From the NCBI RefSeq assembly GCF_000765475.1, contig NZ_JRHO01000009.1, positions 372,001-436,000 of the forward strand: a stretch of DNA of 64,000 nucleotides, written 5' to 3'. Position numbers and translations under genes: made by a program. This document shows, one piece after another, positions 62,293 through 64,000 of this stretch (position 1 is its first letter; the number at the start of each line of letters is the position of its first letter). The stretch comes from Methanococcoides methylutens. GTDB taxonomy: Archaea; Halobacteriota; Methanosarcinia; Methanosarcinales; Methanosarcinaceae. Below the pieces are notes generated by a model. That model was not told the DNA's origin. It saw only the letters and a program-made list of their open reading frames with translations, and did not search any database.

Positions 62293-62352
62293 ACATCAGA
62301 AGATGACCTTTTCACTTATATTGTTACCGTTATGAAATTTTCAAGATCCGGT

Positions 62353-62733
62353 TCAGAAGATTTTGACATCGTTTGCCTTCTGGACAATGATCTCAAGTTC
62401 CCCTTCATATTTATCCAGTATGCCGGTAACACGTACCTGATCATTGGTGGAGATCTTTTCATTGATCTCTTCAGCTCCATGGTTGTTTGGTACAAAGACC
62501 GTTATAGGTTGTGTGTTTTGATCGACTTCCAGAATAAGGTGGTCTCCGGTGTATGTGATCCGTTTGCTGAGGACGTTTCCTTCCACAAAGACCTTTTCTC
62601 CAAGTCCGGATGAATCTGTCAGTGGCTGTATGTCTCCTGTCAGCTCGCCGGGAAGGTATGTAAAATGAGCTACTGCAAGTGACAGGATGGCCATCACCAG
62701 CAGGACTACTACGATCTTTTCTTCCTTTTCCAT
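62353..62733 (-). CDS. Membrane-anchored OB-fold protein
   Basis: 126 residues: one N-terminal membrane helix (IVVVLLVMAILSLAVAHFTY) and an OB-fold of the tRNA-anti type (KVFVEGNVLSKRITYTGDHL, VRVTGILDKYEGELEIIVQK). Probably faces the outside. Binding partner unknown; such folds bind nucleic acid or oligosaccharide. Placed 23 bases after the FKBP gene on the same strand. Confidence 0.8.
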   Translation of the reverse strand: MEKEEKIVVVLLVMAILSLAVAHFTYLPGELTGDIQPLTDSSGLGEKVFVEGNVLSKRITYTGDHLILEVDQNTQPITVFVPNNHGAEEINEKISTNDQVRVTGILDKYEGELEIIVQKANDVKIF

Positions 62734-62756
62734 CCTTGATCAAATGTTATTTTGTT

Positions 62757-63482
62757 TTATTCCTGTCCGATAGATACCAGTGTTATCTTGAAGACAAGTG
62801 TCTTTCCTGCAAGGTGGTGATTGTAGTCGATGAAGGCATGTGTATCGTTCATTTTGGCTACAGTTACCTGTCCGTGCTGGGTGTAAAGTGGCATTCCTAC
62901 CTCTGGCTCGATCCCCATCTCTTTGAGGTGATTGATCTCTATTGGCTGGACAAGTTCCTCGTCGTATTCTCCATATGCTTCTGCTGCCGGGATCGTGACT
63001 GTACGTTCCTCTCCGATCTCCATTCCGATGACACCATTGTCAAAGCCCTTGATCATCTGGCCAGCACCCACAGTGAATCCAAGCGGACTGTATTCCCTTG
63101 CAGGGTTGTATTGTCCGGCTTCCTTTGCGATATCTTCAAGTGATGTGTCAAAAATTGTTCCATCTTCAAGCTGGCCAATATAATTAACAGTGATAGTATC
63201 TCCTTCATTTACCATAGTATCTTCCTGATTCCCTGAATTGCTTGCATTAAAGTGGTCTTCTTCGTTTAAGGTTGCGTTTTCTTGCTCCATGAGATCAGTT
63301 ACATTGTCATGGCTCTCTTCCACAATTGTGCCATTTTGAACTCCGGGATTACTTCTATTAGTGTAGTCTGCTTCGTTAACTATTGTATCTTCCTTGTCCA
63401 TGGAATTGCCTGCACAACCGCTAATGAGGACTATGCCTGCAAGTATAACAAGTAATATTGCTTTTTTCATTGGAATCAACAT
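62757..63482 (-). CDS. FKBP-type peptidyl-prolyl isomerase lipoprotein
   Basis: About 241 residues. A lipoprotein signal (KKAILLVILAGIVLISGC) precedes a low-complexity N/E/D-rich spacer with imperfect repeats. The SlyD-like FKBP domain follows: V-N-Y-I-G-Q-L-E-D-G-T-I-F-D-T-S, L-G-F-T-V-G-A-G-Q-M-I-K-G-F-D-N-G-V-I-G-M, an IF insertion (EINHLKEMGIEPEVGMPLYT), and LAGKTLVFKITLVSI. It assists folding of exported proteins at the cell surface. ATG 63470 is an alternative start. The next gene is the OB-fold protein. Confidence 0.92.
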   Translation of the reverse strand: MLIPMKKAILLVILAGIVLISGCAGNSMDKEDTIVNEADYTNRSNPGVQNGTIVEESHDNVTDLMEQENATLNEEDHFNASNSGNQEDTMVNEGDTITVNYIGQLEDGTIFDTSLEDIAKEAGQYNPAREYSPLGFTVGAGQMIKGFDNGVIGMEIGEERTVTIPAAEAYGEYDEELVQPIEINHLKEMGIEPEVGMPLYTQHGQVTVAKMNDTHAFIDYNHHLAGKTLVFKITLVSIGQE

Positions 63483-64000
63483 TTCTAAACATATAATATG
63501 TGATAAGCATTTTGATATTTTATATCTTAGGTCCTATATTGTTTGAAGTGATTTTCAGTGGCACCATTGTGGGGCAGTTGTAATAAAAAAATCTGATTAA
63601 GTATTACGTAGTCATGTTCTTGTATATTCAATAAATTATATTTCATTGAATTTTTAAGTACATTATTCCAAAGGCCCTTAGTGATAATTATATGTTCATT
63701 CTCATTTTTATGAGTTGCTGTTTCTCAATTTTCTGTTTTTTTCTGAGATTATTTTTTCATTTTGTTTCCTCAATTAATAACATGTATTATTTTCATTAGA
63801 TTCATGTTTACCTTTGTGTAATACATATGTGACTCAATAAATCAGTTTTATATAGTATAATGGTTTTATTTGTGGCACTCAACCATACTTGTCTAATTAA
63901 ATAAAAATTCATATTTGATTTAACATGGTGTGAATATTATCAATTTGGGTGGTAGAAATGTTGTTAATAACATACATTCTAAAAGAAAAGTTAATTTTTA
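63483..64000. other. Gene-free AT-rich end of the window
   Basis: 518 bases with no supportable ORF or RNA. A TATA-like GATATAAAATATC on the minus strand near 63517-63529 fits the FKBP promoter, about 40 bases before ATG 63482. A plus-strand TTTTATATAGTATAATGG near 63846-63863 could be a promoter for something beyond, but nothing recognisable follows before the window ends. Confidence 0.4.

Overview
The window reads as chromosome of a methylotrophic methanogen of the Methanosarcinaceae, most like Methanococcoides. This is inferred from gene content, not from any database match. The evidence is: methyl-H4MPT:CoM methyltransferase homologs (MtxX/MtrA/MtrH), a CbiA/CfbB-family a,c-diamide synthase, archaeal MptD, archaeal replication proteins (PCNA, PriL, RfcL), archaeosortase A with a PGF-CTERM substrate, archaetidylserine synthesis, an Msr-type regulator, IS1634-type debris and in-frame UAG codons that fit pyrrolysine decoding.

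Layout. 1-3.5 kb: endonuclease III, a membrane protein, DNA polymerase IV and a DUF1508 protein. 3.5-10 kb: a decayed Cas1-like gene end, a fused hydantoinase/oxoprolinase, PAP2 phosphatase, and the lsm-rpl37e-purF set. 10-21.8 kb: ThiD-ThiN, a stress protein, ValS, a response regulator, AlaS, SurE, MoaA. 21.8-28.1 kb: the diamide synthase, a replication/transcription block (nudix-tfs-pcn-priL) and the artA-asd-pssA operon. 28-37 kb: ClpB with a divergent winged-helix regulator, a histidine kinase, MptD, ArgD-HisC, a bactofilin-like protein and a PUA protein. 37-40.9 kb: a probable stand-alone structured RNA, archease-RtcB, a CDP-alcohol transferase, a class II aldolase and tRNA-Thr(UGU).

40.9-47 kb is the accessory region. 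A roughly 2.1 kb segment between the tRNA-Thr 3' end and an imperfect copy of that end looks like an integrated element. Beyond it lie three 20-bp iterons, tiny ORFs, a deleted IS1634 transposase, an Msr-type regulator, a 125-bp MITE-like element and a fasciclin surface protein interrupted by UAG. 47-64 kb returns to core genes: a small siroheme reductase, MFS transporter, Ogt, an ABC ATPase, RfcL, the mtxX-mtrA-mtrH methyltransferase module, a long acidic protein, IlvD, a radical SAM protein, envelope-glycan genes, an OB-fold protein and an FKBP lipoprotein.

Four themes deserve attention. (1) UAG: the fasciclin protein keeps a PGF-CTERM anchor only if UAG is read through, and mtxX has a well-placed Shine-Dalgarno followed by AUG-UAG. 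(2) Three genes have a strong Shine-Dalgarno at normal spacing but AUC or AUA where the start should be. (3) A 93-nt RNA candidate has its own TATA box, an 11-bp closing stem and a T-tract. (4) Related C-terminal gene fragments, possibly Cas1-like, lie decayed at three places. Everything here comes from reading the sequence by eye; family names rest on remembered motifs.
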